Source: Polytrichum commune | Taxonomy: Eukaryota > Streptophyta > Polytrichopsida > Polytrichales > Polytrichaceae | Reading direction: 5' to 3' | Length of the DNA: 64,000 bases | Assembly (NCBI GenBank): GCA_950295325.1 | Contig: OX485803.1 | Span: 55,319,554 to 55,383,553, forward strand | Shown here: positions 45,691 through 58,745 of the stretch, one piece after another | Numbering within the stretch: position 1 is the stretch's first letter | Layout: each line of letters begins with the position of its first letter | The notes under the pieces: generated by a model | The model's database searches: none | What the model was told of the DNA's origin: nothing | The model's input: the letters and a program-made list of their open reading frames with translations, nothing else | Program-made: the position numbers and the translations under genes

Positions 45691-46304
45691 CATGACCAAC
45701 TTGCAAGTATAGTAACAAAGGCAAGCAAGCTCATATTTGGTTCAAATTCAATTTAACCCTTAAAGGACATGGGGTCTTAAGATACAACCATATACACAAT
45801 CTATAGGGGCATCACCATGTTCATAAATCATATTATATATATTTATGTGTTTGAAAATTGTATTACGTCAAAGGAGAAAATAAAGAGATTCCTATACCAA
45901 ACATTGATGCTCAAAATACAACTTATGTATTTGCATCCAAAGGTACCCAAGCTGCATATTGGAACTAAAGTTTTCAATTACATCAAAATGCATAACTTAT
46001 TCAAATAATGCACTTGAAGAATAAGTCGATTTTAGGTAGGGCTACTTTTGACATTATTAGCTTAAAATAGAAACATATAGCTCAAATACGATAGTTTTTG
46101 CTTACAAATGCCCAATCTAGGCCTCTTAGATACGTAGGGGTTAGAATTTGGATTTCCGTGCTTTATTCAAGAATTTCTCGTGACATATGTTGGGCGCAAG
46201 AACATAGGATAGTTGTAGAGTTATATTATATGACATGGGCGTGACCATGATGTGTGAAACCCCTTTACGGTAATTCAACTAAGAGCATCTAAACATTACT
46301 CTAA

Positions 46305-46666
46305 GGGCCGGTTCACACTATGGCCAAACTTCGAGAGGAGAAGCGTTTCGACCAATGAAAATGCATAAATGTCCAAAGTTCGTCCTCTCGGCCTTCACAC
46401 TAGAGGCCGAAGTCCAAAGGACGTCGCCTCCAAAAGAGCCTAGGTGGCAACACTTTTAGGAAAACATGGCGCCAAGAGTTCGGCCTCTCGAGCCAAGTTT
46501 GGGTCGAGCAAAATGCTCGACCCAAACTTCCGTCGAGAGGCCGAACATTTTTAGCCGTGGATTATTTTAATATACTTTTTCAACCCAAAGGCTTCTCCTC
46601 TCGACATAGTTTGGTCTAGAAAAGTGACGCTTCTCCTCTCGACTTGGGCATAGTGTGAACCGGCCC
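46305..46666. mobile_element. Harbinger-like MITE (TAA target duplication)
   Basis: Inverted ends begin GGGCCGGTTCACACTATGG and are flanked by TAA at 46302-46304 and 46667-46669. The interior is a nearly complete fold-back, with CTCGACCCAAACTT mirrored around 46506, and GAGAGGCCGAA-like blocks. Non-coding. Confidence 0.85.
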
Positions 46667-46746
46667 TAAAGCTCAGTCCAAACAACCTGAAAGTGTACAA
46701 TAAGAAGAAATTCTTTTTAATTTAAAAAAAAAATCAATTATATTTA

Positions 46747-47241
46747 GGGCCACTTCACACTATGGCCATCCAAGAGAGAGGCCTCGGGATTGAATGGCCA
46801 AACTTTGTTTAGAGTCCAAAGAAATGGGCTGGAAGTAGCCAATAAAATATAAGAAATGGAGCCTTCAGCCAGGCATAGTGTGAAACCTTCAAAGGTCAAG
46901 CCCAAAGTTCAAAGGAAGAAGGAGCATCCCACTTTATTCCTTGCCCAAAACAAACCCTCCAATCTAAAGACCAAGATCTTGTCAATTTTTGTTTTTTTTA
47001 TTAAAAAAAATCTACAACCTCTCGACCATAACTTGGTTTTCATTCCTGTCCGACCCAAACTTCCTTCAAGAGTCCGTCGCCTTGGTCAAGAAGTACTGCC
47101 ATGTAGGCATTTTGGAGAGCGATAGCCTTTGGACTTTGCCCTCTAGAGTGAAGGGTCGAGAGGCTGAATTCTCGATTTCTTGCGATCTGATTGGTGGAAA
47201 TTGACAGCCACTTGACCTTCGGCCATAGTGTGAAGTGGCCC
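46747..47241. mobile_element. Harbinger-like MITE (TTA target duplication)
   Basis: Perfect 21-bp inverted ends starting GGGCCACTTCACACTATGG, flanked by TTA at 46744-46746 and 47242-47244. A diverged inverted relative lies at about 19523-19923. The two elements at 46305 and 46747 sit only 80 bp apart with closely related ends. Non-coding. Confidence 0.9.
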
Positions 47242-50200
47242 TTAGTTCAATGACCTGTGGGGAATGTTACGTGTGCATATGGCCATCCAAATAAGAGGCT
47301 CGATTGTTTTTGCTTGAACGATTTATAAAACAATTTATACGGAAGACATACACAATGCACGGCAACACTTGTCTATACAATGTTGTTGAAGTGTTCTTAG
47401 AAACCCCTACATATTTTGAAAATTGTAGGTTACATAAACATGTTAGCAAATCTAAATATTTGTGACTGATTTTAGAATAAATAAGTCAACTAAAATTTTC
47501 TTTATTTCATGTGTTGGTAAATTCATAACAAATACATGTGTTGAAAATCTTTGTGCGAGCAATTGACACTTTTCATTGATTGAAAGCGATAGAACCACAT
47601 TTTGGGATGATTTTGTCTTTGAAACAAACTCTCATGTTCAAACGTCACTCATCATGTTTCATTGTAACTTACGGTGGGTTATATTAGAATTACATAATGA
47701 GCATGATAGGTACATAACAAGTTACAAAACTCTTAGACATGTAGAATGTATGTTTTGCCTTTGTATTGTAGGTTTATGTCTTCAATATTGTTTCCAATTT
47801 GCGTTTGAACAAGGTTTTGCAACTGCAACATTAAAAATGCAACCTCTGATACAAAATGTGTTGATTTAGGGTAGGATACCATGTGTTGGTTGTTTTGTCA
47901 AAAGAAGGTAGACTTCACTATTGTTGGTGGAACTTTGGACAAGATCTGTCAACAATTTGTTGGTTGAACATTTCCATTTGGGGAGGTGAACACATAAGAA
48001 AGTAGATTGTGGTTGTCATCTCATATCTTTATCCATTTTTGGATGTGGGATTCAAGAATGAAGCATAGTAGATCCACTCATCGCACATCAAAAAATGGAT
48101 ACAAGGGATGAATGGATTTAGTGCACTTTAAACCTTGATATTTTAATAGAAAATATTAAATCCAAGAACCGAATACTTTGGGGAGGTTTGAAAAAGAAGG
48201 AAAGAACATGTTCACATAGAAATTCACAGTAGAATTTAGTAGCATGCCCCTACACTATGGGGTTGGGAATTTGTGAGCATAATGCCCCTTTTCGTTGGGC
48301 CACCCTTACAAAATGAACAACACACTTCCTAAATAATGTTCATTTTGCAACAACTTGTTGGCACCCATGCTTGTTGTACATACATGGAAAACAAATTTAA
48401 TAATAAATGTGACAAGCGCGCAAGGATGGGGCAACAATATAAGGATTGCTTGCATATGTGGACCCCACATGGAGCTCGCCACCAGCTTGCTAGGTCAATG
48501 CCTACACCAAATCTACATTGCATGTTATCCTAGGCCTACCCCTCCTCCTTTAGAAAGGGTGCAAAGGTGTAGGCTTAGTAATGTTAAGTTTTTATTGTAA
48601 ATATGACAACATCTACCTCACACCAATAAATTTATGAAAATAAATTATTCAAAGTGAATGTATGATTCTAGAATAGAGATACGGTCAACTCCCCTTATGT
48701 TTTTTTTCCTACTATTGTGCTCACTACACTAAATAATGTATTTAGTGTCAACAATTCTATGTGTATTGCTCAATATTGTAAACCACCCATGAAGTGTCAC
48801 CAACACTACATGTAAACCATCATTTGTCATTCCATGTAAAGAGTATTGGGCATTATAGATATATGATGTTTCAATTTTTGTCACGTACCAGTAGGTCACT
48901 GGGCTAACCATGTACATCCAAAAGAACAATTGTGAGCCTAGAGTTTGTTGGATTTGTAGAGAAAAAAACAATTTTATATTACAATACAAACATCTCAAGC
49001 ATTGGAGAGGGATGACAACAACATGGGAATGACATGAATGAGAGGCCCTTCACCGTTGAGCACACTTTGAGTTTATGTGTAAATTCAACACATGGCCACA
49101 TGCTAGTATATGGACCAAGCGTTACTACCTCTTTTAAGATTTCATCTTAATTGGTGAAGGGGCTCCCAAACCATACCTAGAAGAAGGCATGAGACATATG
49201 TATTATTTTCCCTTTGTATTCAACAACGAAGAATCAAGAATCGTGTCCGAAATGTTATGTGAAGGCTAACATAAAATGATAGCCTATCCAAAATTTGCCA
49301 TGTTTCACAAGCCCTCATTTGTCCAAGAGTAAAGATGTAATTGATCAAACTTGGATTTGTATCCTTCATTATGCTAGCCAACATATCCTTTGCACGAACA
49401 CATTTCTTTCTTGCCAAAGCCATTCAATTTTGAAGATTTGCTTCTACGTAAAGAACATTGTCATTAGTGAGGAGTTTTCATGCTTTCTTCAATGTTTTTG
49501 GGTTATTTTGACATTGAAACAATCATTTGTCAAGCCATCTACATTTCTTTCTTAATTTCTATGGTGGTTTGTTGGGCTCTTGTGATGTTCCTTGTATCAT
49601 TCTTTTCAGTCTCGATTCTTGAGAGATTGAGGGAAGCCGGCATGGTGGCATTGAGGTTACATAATGCAGGTTTACTTGCAGTCCACCTTAGAGAAGTGGC
49701 ATACGTCCGCATGGCGTGGTCGGAAGAATTAATGTTTGAGACAAGTTGTGTGTTGCTTTGTTTTTTTGTCATTGTCTCTGCATGTTTGCACATAATCTCT
49801 CAAGGGAAATGTTATCCTGACAATGTTCCAATTCCACGCCGACGAGGATGGGATTAGTCCTTATATGTCATCACAACTTGAGAATGACAACAAAAGGAGC
49901 ATAGCCTCTTTAGTAGGTCATCCATGACATGTAAGTGCTAGAATATCCATTATGCATTGGTCTATTTGCAATGTATTGTCCATATCAAGATTTCAGAGAC
50001 GAAGAACCAAGATTCCAATTGGCCAAAAAATGAAGGTGGAAAATCAAATAAACCATCATGCGGTAACAAAAGGATCAAGACTTTATTAGGTCTCTCAATA
50101 CTATCAATCAACGTGATGGAGAATTGAGCTTGATCAATTTGAAGCCCCAAAATTATGTTTGCGCAATGCACTTTTGTAAGTCTCCTAATGTACAACTCCA

Positions 50201-53200
50201 ACAACAATTTGTGGAGTATAAGAAGTGATTGGAAATCAATAATGCTATGTTGCAATTTGCAACTCAAAAACACGTTATGAAATGCTTTGCATTTTTAGCA
50301 TGATCACTTAAAGTTGGGAAATTTAGACCTCAGTCATAAAACAATTCTCAATCCTAGTAATTATAGGTTTTTCTCCCACAAATCTTAGAATAGATTGAGG
50401 ATGCACAACTTAACATGGACTCACAATTTTAGGTTTATATTGAAATAACACTTATTAGGTATCAAGAAATCAACATGGGATCTCAAACAAATCCACAAAA
50501 TATGGGGTAAATTACACACACACACACACACCAACAAAAATAAAAAAATAAAATCCCCACAAACTTTGATTCCACTTTATCATGCTTATATCATTATTCC
50601 ATATTGCATTGTTCCTATTTGTATATTCTATTAGATATCATGTCTTGCATAATATAGTATATAGCAATTGTTGTCAATTGTTTTGATTGGATGTGGACTA
50701 ATATATTGGAAAAAAAATACTTGTTCTAGGAAACAAGCATGAAGGTGGATATTGATTTGGAAGTGGAAAGTGGAGATTTGGACACCGTCTCATTCCTTAC
50801 AAAGCTTCAAGGTCAAAACATTTGTTATGGCATGTCATACACATTTCCTACGTATCAAATTATTCATTGCGTATATTTAAAAAAATGAAACCCACGTTGC
50901 TAATGACATGAAGTGTAATGCACTTCTTCTAAAACACATAAGTAATGTCATTGCCCATGATTTGCAGGATTGGAATGTGTGCCCAATTAAATGGTGCACA
51001 ATCTTCAAGTAAAAGTTGAATGAAAATTTGGAGAGACATTTGTTTTACGACATTAAATGTTTATGCAAATCATGATTGTTAGCTAGTTGTGCATCCGTAA
51101 AATCTATCAAAAATAAATTCTTTCAAACAACATTCAATGGTTTGTGGTAGCTTTTTTTCTTTTTAAATAGCACACATGCACGCACATACACACATATAGT
51201 TGATGAAGGATTGTTATGTAAGAAACTCAAATTTTCATTGAAACCCAAAGAATTTCACATCTAACTTATCAACTAGTGGCATTGGATTCAAAATGTGTTG
51301 TTAGATTGTCATAAAAGTTCATATCATACACATACACTAGTGGCATGCATATGAAGATTGATTTTATTCAATAAGTACATCTATATACAAAACATGCTAT
51401 CCAAATTGTGGAGATTTTGCATAATCATTGTTCTGACTTATACAACCTTCATAATTATAAATAGCAAATGTTTACAGTAGTACATCCTTTAAGAGGTGGT
51501 ATCTTTCACAGATAAACTATGGCAATATGTGTGTATCTGTCTTGGGGGGGGGGGCTAGCGGTGAGCAATGAGGAAGAATATGTCAACATGGATTAACATT
51601 CCATACCTGATGACTTTTTGCACCTAAGGGAAGAACATGTACATGATTATGGGTGATTTAAATGATTATTGCTTTCACCAATCAAAATTGTTTGCATTTT
51701 ACATTGTATGGTCATGATCACTAGATTGTTACCAATCACCAACACATTTAAATTTAGAAAAAAACCACACAAAATCAAGTCCATTAATTGTGGTTTATTC
51801 AAAGAAGGACATAACATGAAAACCAACCCACACAAATCCAATCATTATATATAAAACTATCCATGATGACATTCATCCTCAACATCCTCTTCATTACCTT
51901 CTTCTATCTCATAATCTATAAATATGCACTAAACCAACCATCCGCATCTTTGACAAGTGATTGTTGTCAAGGTAACCGCCATAGCCTATGCAACATTCTT
52001 TATATGTGGAGAGAGCAACATCAAGTTGGGAGGTGATGAAGCATCTACGATCATGCTCCTGCTAACATTGAAGTAAACGTTTAGTTGGTTTATAGTTTTT
52101 GAAAAAATCATAAGTAAGAAGATTGAACTAAATACCAAATTTATTTAATGATACGATTGCTTTGCCACCTTCCGAATAGATTCATCATCATCCGCGATGT
52201 CGGTAACGTGGGGCACACTTGCACATGTCACAAGCGATTTAGCCTTGCACAAAGAAGCCAATATTGTGTCAAATATGACAAAGTCTTCTTCCATTGCGAG
52301 AAGGTGTCGTTGGCTATGCTTACAAGCATGAATAGAAGCCCTTAGAAACCACAATGAATAACATTCATCATCAAGGTTCCATAAACAATTGAGAATAACA
52401 CAAAATTGATACGACTAGGAGACAACAATTGCAAATACATGTGGACGCATAGGGATCAAGAGCCATGGCATCATGTTTTAGTTAAATGCCTCAATGAAGA
52501 CTTGCATGGAAACAAAGTCTCTCTCTCATCCACCTCTCCAAGGTACACATTTGTTCAGAAGTCGAGTTTCAAATGTGGTGAGAGGAATAAATACAATTTG
52601 TGGCCTCCAATTATGGAAAGCAAAATGCAATAAAGGCCTTTGCTTTGTGAACAAACAACAAAATGCGGAAATGCCAAGTCTGAAATCAATAAAATTTTAT
52701 TTAAGACCAAAAACAAAAAACTCAAAACAAAACTTCAAGCCAAGAAACATTGCAATTACAATAGTTTGATTTCAAACACACAATACCCATATCATGCGAG
52801 TCTTGTCAACCCCCAAACATGATGGCAACTCATTGATGCCCCACCAATCCTTTATAGTTGCAAAATCATCACGTCCACCCTAACTTCTCTTACTTCAGGC
52901 AAAAAGACAAGCACACAACCATCATCATGCAAATAGCGTCAATGTGGGAGGTTGAGTACATATGCCATTGATTGACCATAGAAGCGGAGGATATATTTGG
53001 AATAAGAAGCCCTTCTAGAAATATGAAATTATGAGGTCAAACTTGGAACCACCGGAAGATACATGAAAAGGAAATTGAATTAATGTAGGAGAACAATAAT
53101 AGGATTAGGAAATAATACGCATTAACAAAAATCAATGATGAGATGCTACCTTCTTCATGAGTGTAACTTGAACATGAGCATGCTCATGTGAGCGGACCCT

Positions 53201-55339
53201 CCAACCTATTTTAGTGAATTCACATGTCTATATATAGGCATACCTCCAAAATTTTGGGCAACCTATAAATTATTGTATAGATTGCCTGACATAAATTTTC
53301 ATCATGCCCATTAAAAGATTTCTTTTCGGGTTGCTCGACAAAAAACTATATCTTGGGGCCACCCAACAAATCATTTGTCCCTTGCCTTAGGGGACAATAA
53401 AATGCAATGTATATCATTGGAGTTGTTTGCTATCTACATACTTAGGGACACTTGTACCTTGCATACATTAGGTTCATTGTGGAAGAGTAATTAATACCCA
53501 GTGTGTTCTAGGAATGGCCATCAACATTCATGCTCACCACCTCATGCCTCCGCATATTTTGCTTGTTAATATGTGTAAGGAATTTTATATCTTAATTTTA
53601 ACTAAGAAACACTAACAAAGTCTATGCATCTCACATGGAAAAGGTAGTGGAGTACATAATTCATATTCTAACATTGATATCAATATGTAAGAAATTACAT
53701 AGACATGGATAATGTATGCATACATATATCAAATGCTTTAGAAGTTCAAAAGCGATATACCGGCACAAGTATTTTGAGCATCCTTAATGCATGCACGAGC
53801 AATATTAGGTTATGTTTTTACACACATATTTATAGTTGCTCGTAGAGAAAACATATTTCTTAGAACACAAATTTATTGTAAAACATACATGTACAAAATG
53901 TACTATATATCATAGGGCATTAATAACATCTTAGACCTATCCATGGAATTGAACTATTGTCTATTGAATTGCTATCCACTATGATCTACATCATAGGGTC
54001 ACAATTCTGGCCAAATTGTCCACATTTGCAACTTGCCTTGACAATGTCAACATTGTTTTCACTTATCATTGTGTATCATTCAACATGAATGTCTCACTAA
54101 GGTTGAAAGTAAGCATGCTCCATCGTTGTCCAATGTCATCTCATGTCGCAACCCTTGCTAGCACCCCTTAACTTATCTTGACAGCTTCCCAACTCTAGCA
54201 AGTGTCACAAACGCTAACATGCACATCCCACACACATGCATGATTAGCACCCCATACCGTGGACCTCCAATTTCATGGTTTGGTAACCAACACTCCTACG
54301 CATGAGTTCGGGGACTCTTCCCTTAGTAGGTAGGCAATGATTAGATGTGGATTTCCATTCATGAAAGTTCACTCTTGAGTTGATCATCGTGTTGTCAAAG
54401 CAACACTATAACAACCCGAAGCATAGTTGCCAAGTATGCTTAAGGTGGGGTCAGTCGGCAACACTGTCTCATCCATATAAGCCTTTAGGATTTGGACAAG
54501 GCCCTTACCCCACCATCAAGAAACCTTTTGTCTCTCTCCTAAGGGTTGGGGCCAAGTAGACATTTTCCCTTAGCCGCTGGGGCTCGAAGCCCCCAATAGC
54601 TTCAAACCTCCATAGCTTCATTGTACGATCTTTGGTTCTATCAAGTAACAACTACAACTACATCGACATCTTATTTTTATTTTTATTTTTATTTTTAGAT
54701 ACTAATAGACTCCTCACTTGCCCCATTCAAGCAAGTATTGAGGACATTATGGCTATTCTAACCTCGGCAGTCCCAGGTGCCACTCCCAGGTCATTGTTGT
54801 CCCTAAGCGGCGCCCCACGCAAATTACCATATCTCCTAACTCACACCTTCAATCGTGGAGTTCTTGAGCATTCTAAAACGTGGACGCCATAAGCTACTCA
54901 ATGCTCATGGCCTTACCTTCTTGACTGTTGTTCTCCGTGGGTGGGAGTCGTTCTTAATGCATGGGGCCCTCACCCACACTAGAATCACTTGGGCCTTCTC
55001 ACATATGGCGCTAAAAGTCCCGGGCGTTACTCTAGGGTCCCCCTTATGCTCATGGTGTTGCGGGCACTCCTCATGGAGAGGTACGCGACATCTCCCCCTT
55101 ACAAACAACAATGAAATGAGAGATAATAGGAACAAATAAGACAAAGTGTAGATGGTGTTGTTAATCAGAAAACATACACAACAAAGTATTGTGGTTTACA
55201 TATCAAATGACGGACCCCCACTAGGCAAAACGAAAGTTCCAAACTTGAGCTAGTGCATCATGAATTGCTCCCCGTCCGAAGTTTATGCTCTATAAGACTC
55301 TAGGTAGTCTTATAATTTTTGGTTTTTATCTATTCCGTT
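47242..55339. other. Gene-poor AT-rich stretch
   Basis: No supported gene in about 8 kb. Seen: a palindrome-family copy (48721-48900), a CA microsatellite at about 50514-50530, a G-run near 51544, and an ATTTTT repeat at about 54668-54697. Frames at 49480-49857 and 54632-55139 have no recognised domain; the latter lies in C-rich text that may be an old retrotransposon end, unproven. Confidence 0.45.
48721..48900 (+). repeat. Palindrome-ended dispersed repeat, copy 3
   Basis: Starts CACTACACTAAATAATGTAT, followed by ATTGCTCAATATTGTAAACC and ACACTACATGTAAACC, paralleling the 41461 copy. The far end is not clear. Confidence 0.55.
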
Positions 55340-55830
55340 GTCCAATGTCTTGGAATGCTTCCACTCACGACGAGTGTATTAAAACCATCAACATGGCATG
55401 GGTTATTGTGTTTCTTATGTTGTTCAAAGGACCACTCTAAATGGAAATCGCATGTCATTTACACACCTTCCATGGGGTCCTTGGAGTTTCCGCTTCCAAA
55501 AACTATGCACATTGCATTCTAATTGGCTTGAGCAACATTTGCCATGAACCCATGGATATAAAGTTTTGCAACTTGATGGAGCTCCATACGTCTCATCATT
55601 GAGTACCACATACCACATTAAGACTCAATGTTTGCAAACTATATATATGCAAACTCGATTATATACATGGCATGCCATTGTTGTCTGTCCTTGCACACGC
55701 TTTACGTGATCGAACATCATCCAAGCATCCTCCAAAGAGCCTCTAGAATGCATGCACTTAACCAGGTCCACTGCCAAGCCATGTCCCTTGTTGCTTGTCT
55801 TGAAAAAGATAGCACATTGTGAGCCATGGC
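55340..55830 (-). pseudogene. Decayed relic of the same MULE transposase family
   Basis: Minus-strand translation, with stops and frame changes, follows the transposase core at 24.1-23.6 kb in order: GHGLAVDLVKCM (compare GSGVDLVRRM), RGSLEDAWMMFDHVKRVQG (GGDLENAWIMSDHVKRVKG), TTMACHVY (TTMAAHVY), then after a deletion GFMANVAQAN (GFMADSAQAN), FGSGNSKDPMEG (YGSGDPKVPMEG) and FHLEWSFEQHKK (FHWKQSLEKHTK). The zinc region, SWIM finger and terminal repeats were not found. This is an independent, older insertion. Confidence 0.8.
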
Positions 55831-58399
55831 CCGGAAAGAAACTATCTTAGACATAGTCCACCTTGTTACTTCACTTTAGTTAAACAATAAGATCAATCAT
55901 TCCTTTATGATCATATTGATACTTTAAAAAAAACCACATGGTTTCAAACATCATAAGAGGATAAAGTTTGAAGCATAGACATAAAATTTGCATGACTCCC
56001 AAGGGCTGGATTTTTCTTTGGAAACGTGCGTGGGTCACTATGAAATTAACCCCATATATACAAGAATTTCTATAGAGAAAAATGTAAACATACTAACAAC
56101 ATGCTAGAAATTAGACTCATGCATTTACACTATGTTTTATTAATTCAATGTGATAAATGCATCCACTACATATACAAAACATAAATCATTTGTTAAAAGT
56201 ACTTTATCACATATAATATTTTTTCACTTTCCAATAAGAAAATGATTGTATATTTAACATCCATAGGATGTAACTCAATAATTGCATCAAACAAACAAAG
56301 ACACAATCATAATAACTTAGCAACAATTCAGAGGTAAAATTAAACGGAGCCATGAGCACTCCAAGAGCCTCCAGTTTGTCAAAACCTAGACCCCGGATGA
56401 AGGCCTTAACAATAATGGACATGATAATCATTGAGAGCTATTACCATATTAGTTAGGATTGACAATAAGAAGGTTGCATTGTCCAAATACAGTAATTGCA
56501 ATATAGGTTTATCCAACCAAATGCATGAGATGGTTGCCATAACTCTTTGAGAAAATCAAGACCATGTGCGAGATTGGTTGAAGAAATTATTTTTTCAAGA
56601 TCGGCTCTTTTGATGTTCTTTATAGTTATTTTAAGTTGCTTGCATGGTATCCCATATACTTGATGTCATCCTTTTGCTACACAAACCAAGAAATAAGAAA
56701 TTTGATAGTGCATCTAAAAGACCACACCGTTGTACCTTTGGAAGGTGACTATGGGAATTTTTGAAAACCACATGAGATAAAAAAAATAGGGTCAATTTAA
56801 TTTGTTTAGGGTAAAATTTACAATTTTGTTAGTTCTATCACAACATTGGAAATATGTCCCCCACATGATTGTATGTAAATTAGGGTGATGGATAATTCCT
56901 CCATTTTAGTAATTAGAAAAATAAGGTCATAGACATAGGATCCCCCTAAAAGTGTGTAGGAGGATCAGTAGAATAGTTATGGGTTTGACTACTTGGATGG
57001 AAAAGTGTGTAGTCCAAATTTGAATCAAGCGCGTTAGTATGAAGGGATACGTTGTGGGATCTTTTTTTGGGGAAGGAATGTGCTAGCGCCCCTCAATGGC
57101 TCTTGGGTTTTGCAACGATGCTAAACATGTGGGACCTCACTGAATGCTTGTCTATTTCGGCTTATATATTTTGTTATCTCCATATTTATTCGTAATCATT
57201 TAACTAGTCTTTCGTGTTATTGGTTGTGTTTTGAATGGTACTTTGAATGATTTAGGACTGGTATAACTAATTGAAACCAAATGAATGATGATTTGAATGG
57301 TATGGAATGTTTGTTGGTCACATAGTCGGCTTCGTAATGCTATAGTATTATGTTCATTATTTGGTAATTGTACGATTTATAAAAAAATATCGTGCCAAAA
57401 ATTAGCCTCTCTAAACAATTACAAATAAATATAGGGTGCTAGAAAATACGTCAAAGTAGTTTTTTATGTACAAATAGGGAGGGACAAAATATTGAGAGGT
57501 GCAACAATATCCCTTCATTAAATACCCCATTATTGCACGTGGTTACAGAACGTAAGGGAGTGTGATCAACCCGAGCACTATACATTATACAATTTCAAAA
57601 TGTTGAAAATGAATACATAGTGTGAAAACATACTCACCTTTTACAAGGATTGCGTAAACACATCCAATGTTAGACGATACCACACATTCTTATTACGTTT
57701 CTTGACACAAAAACTGTATTGCTCAAGGCATTAGTAGAAAACTATGCCCAAAAATACCGTAGCTGAAATTGGTTGTGGTTATTTTGACCTACCCGATTTG
57801 CCATTGTTGAACAACGACAATTTTTTCTTTTTTGTTTTGCGACTAAAATTTAATTTTTTTAGGGCTTGTAGTATAATGTTGAAAAGGTCTTGAAAAACAT
57901 ATCTTACAAAATACTTATGCAAGACGATCTCATCTTTATTTTAGGAAGTATTTTCATAAATTTATGTTATGAAAATGCCTATACAAAGCTCATGACCTTA
58001 TACAAAAGATCCAACCGTACGGATATGTTCATTGACTTTGTGTCTACAATTTTTTTTCATGAATGAAAATATTACCTTATAACTCATTTTGAATATACAT
58101 AATTACCTTAGAAATATATAGTTTACCCTTGAAGATTGAAGGGAAATCTACCGAAAAAAATTGCGTAAAATAACTCATAAAATTATCAGAGAAAATTTGT
58201 GAAGTGAAGATTGTTCACACAAGCTGTTAGTTGTCCATGTTCCAAATCACAAGATTGTAACGTAAATGTGTATGTGTATGCTTAGTATTATTATCGGGCA
58301 GGGGGGGCTGCCAGGAGAAAAAAAAAAAACGTGTTCCTTGGCCCTTTGGAGTTAATATGAGAAAAACAATAATTAAGCTTACGCAAAACTGATCACAAC
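55831..58399. other. Intergenic, nothing recognised
   Basis: AT-rich. No supported ORF, RNA gene or element end. An A-run lies near 58318. Confidence 0.5.
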
Positions 58400-58745
58400 G
58401 GTAAAATCCATGAACACGGGATTAGGGAGCTGACCCTACTTCCGCATCCCCAGAGGCGCCGCCATCTAAACCCTAATCCCGCCCGGCCAGCTATGCGTAC
58501 CCAAGCCCGCGCATCCCGTAAAACCCTAAACCCCAACCCACACACTCGCCTTAAGTTACACCCAACCTCCCGTGCTCGTCTCCACTCTTCACCAGATTTC
58601 ACTCCGGATTGCTGTTCCTCCCCTGCCTCGAACAGCAACTACATATTCTTCATCGTCAACTTTCAGAACTCGTCCTCAAACACTAGAGAAGTTACAATCA
58701 TTAGTGCTTAATACAGATTTCCTGGATTGATTGGCGTCAGGAACC
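58400..58745 (+). promoter_or_regulatory. Probable 5' leader/promoter of the FKBP gene
   Basis: Composition shifts to C-rich, with several AAACCCTAA telo-box-like motifs at about 58470-58530, a pattern seen in plant genes for nucleolar and ribosomal functions. The first ATG that opens the FKBP frame is at 58746. The transcription start is not resolved. Confidence 0.5.

Noticed and set aside
49480-49857. 125-codon membrane-like protein
   Set aside because: It starts in AT/T-rich sequence, has no recognised domain, and its hydrophobic stretch is explained by T-richness.
54400-55139. LTR retrotransposon end
   Set aside because: The C-rich text looks retrotransposon-like, but I found no paired LTR, primer-binding site or polyprotein motif.
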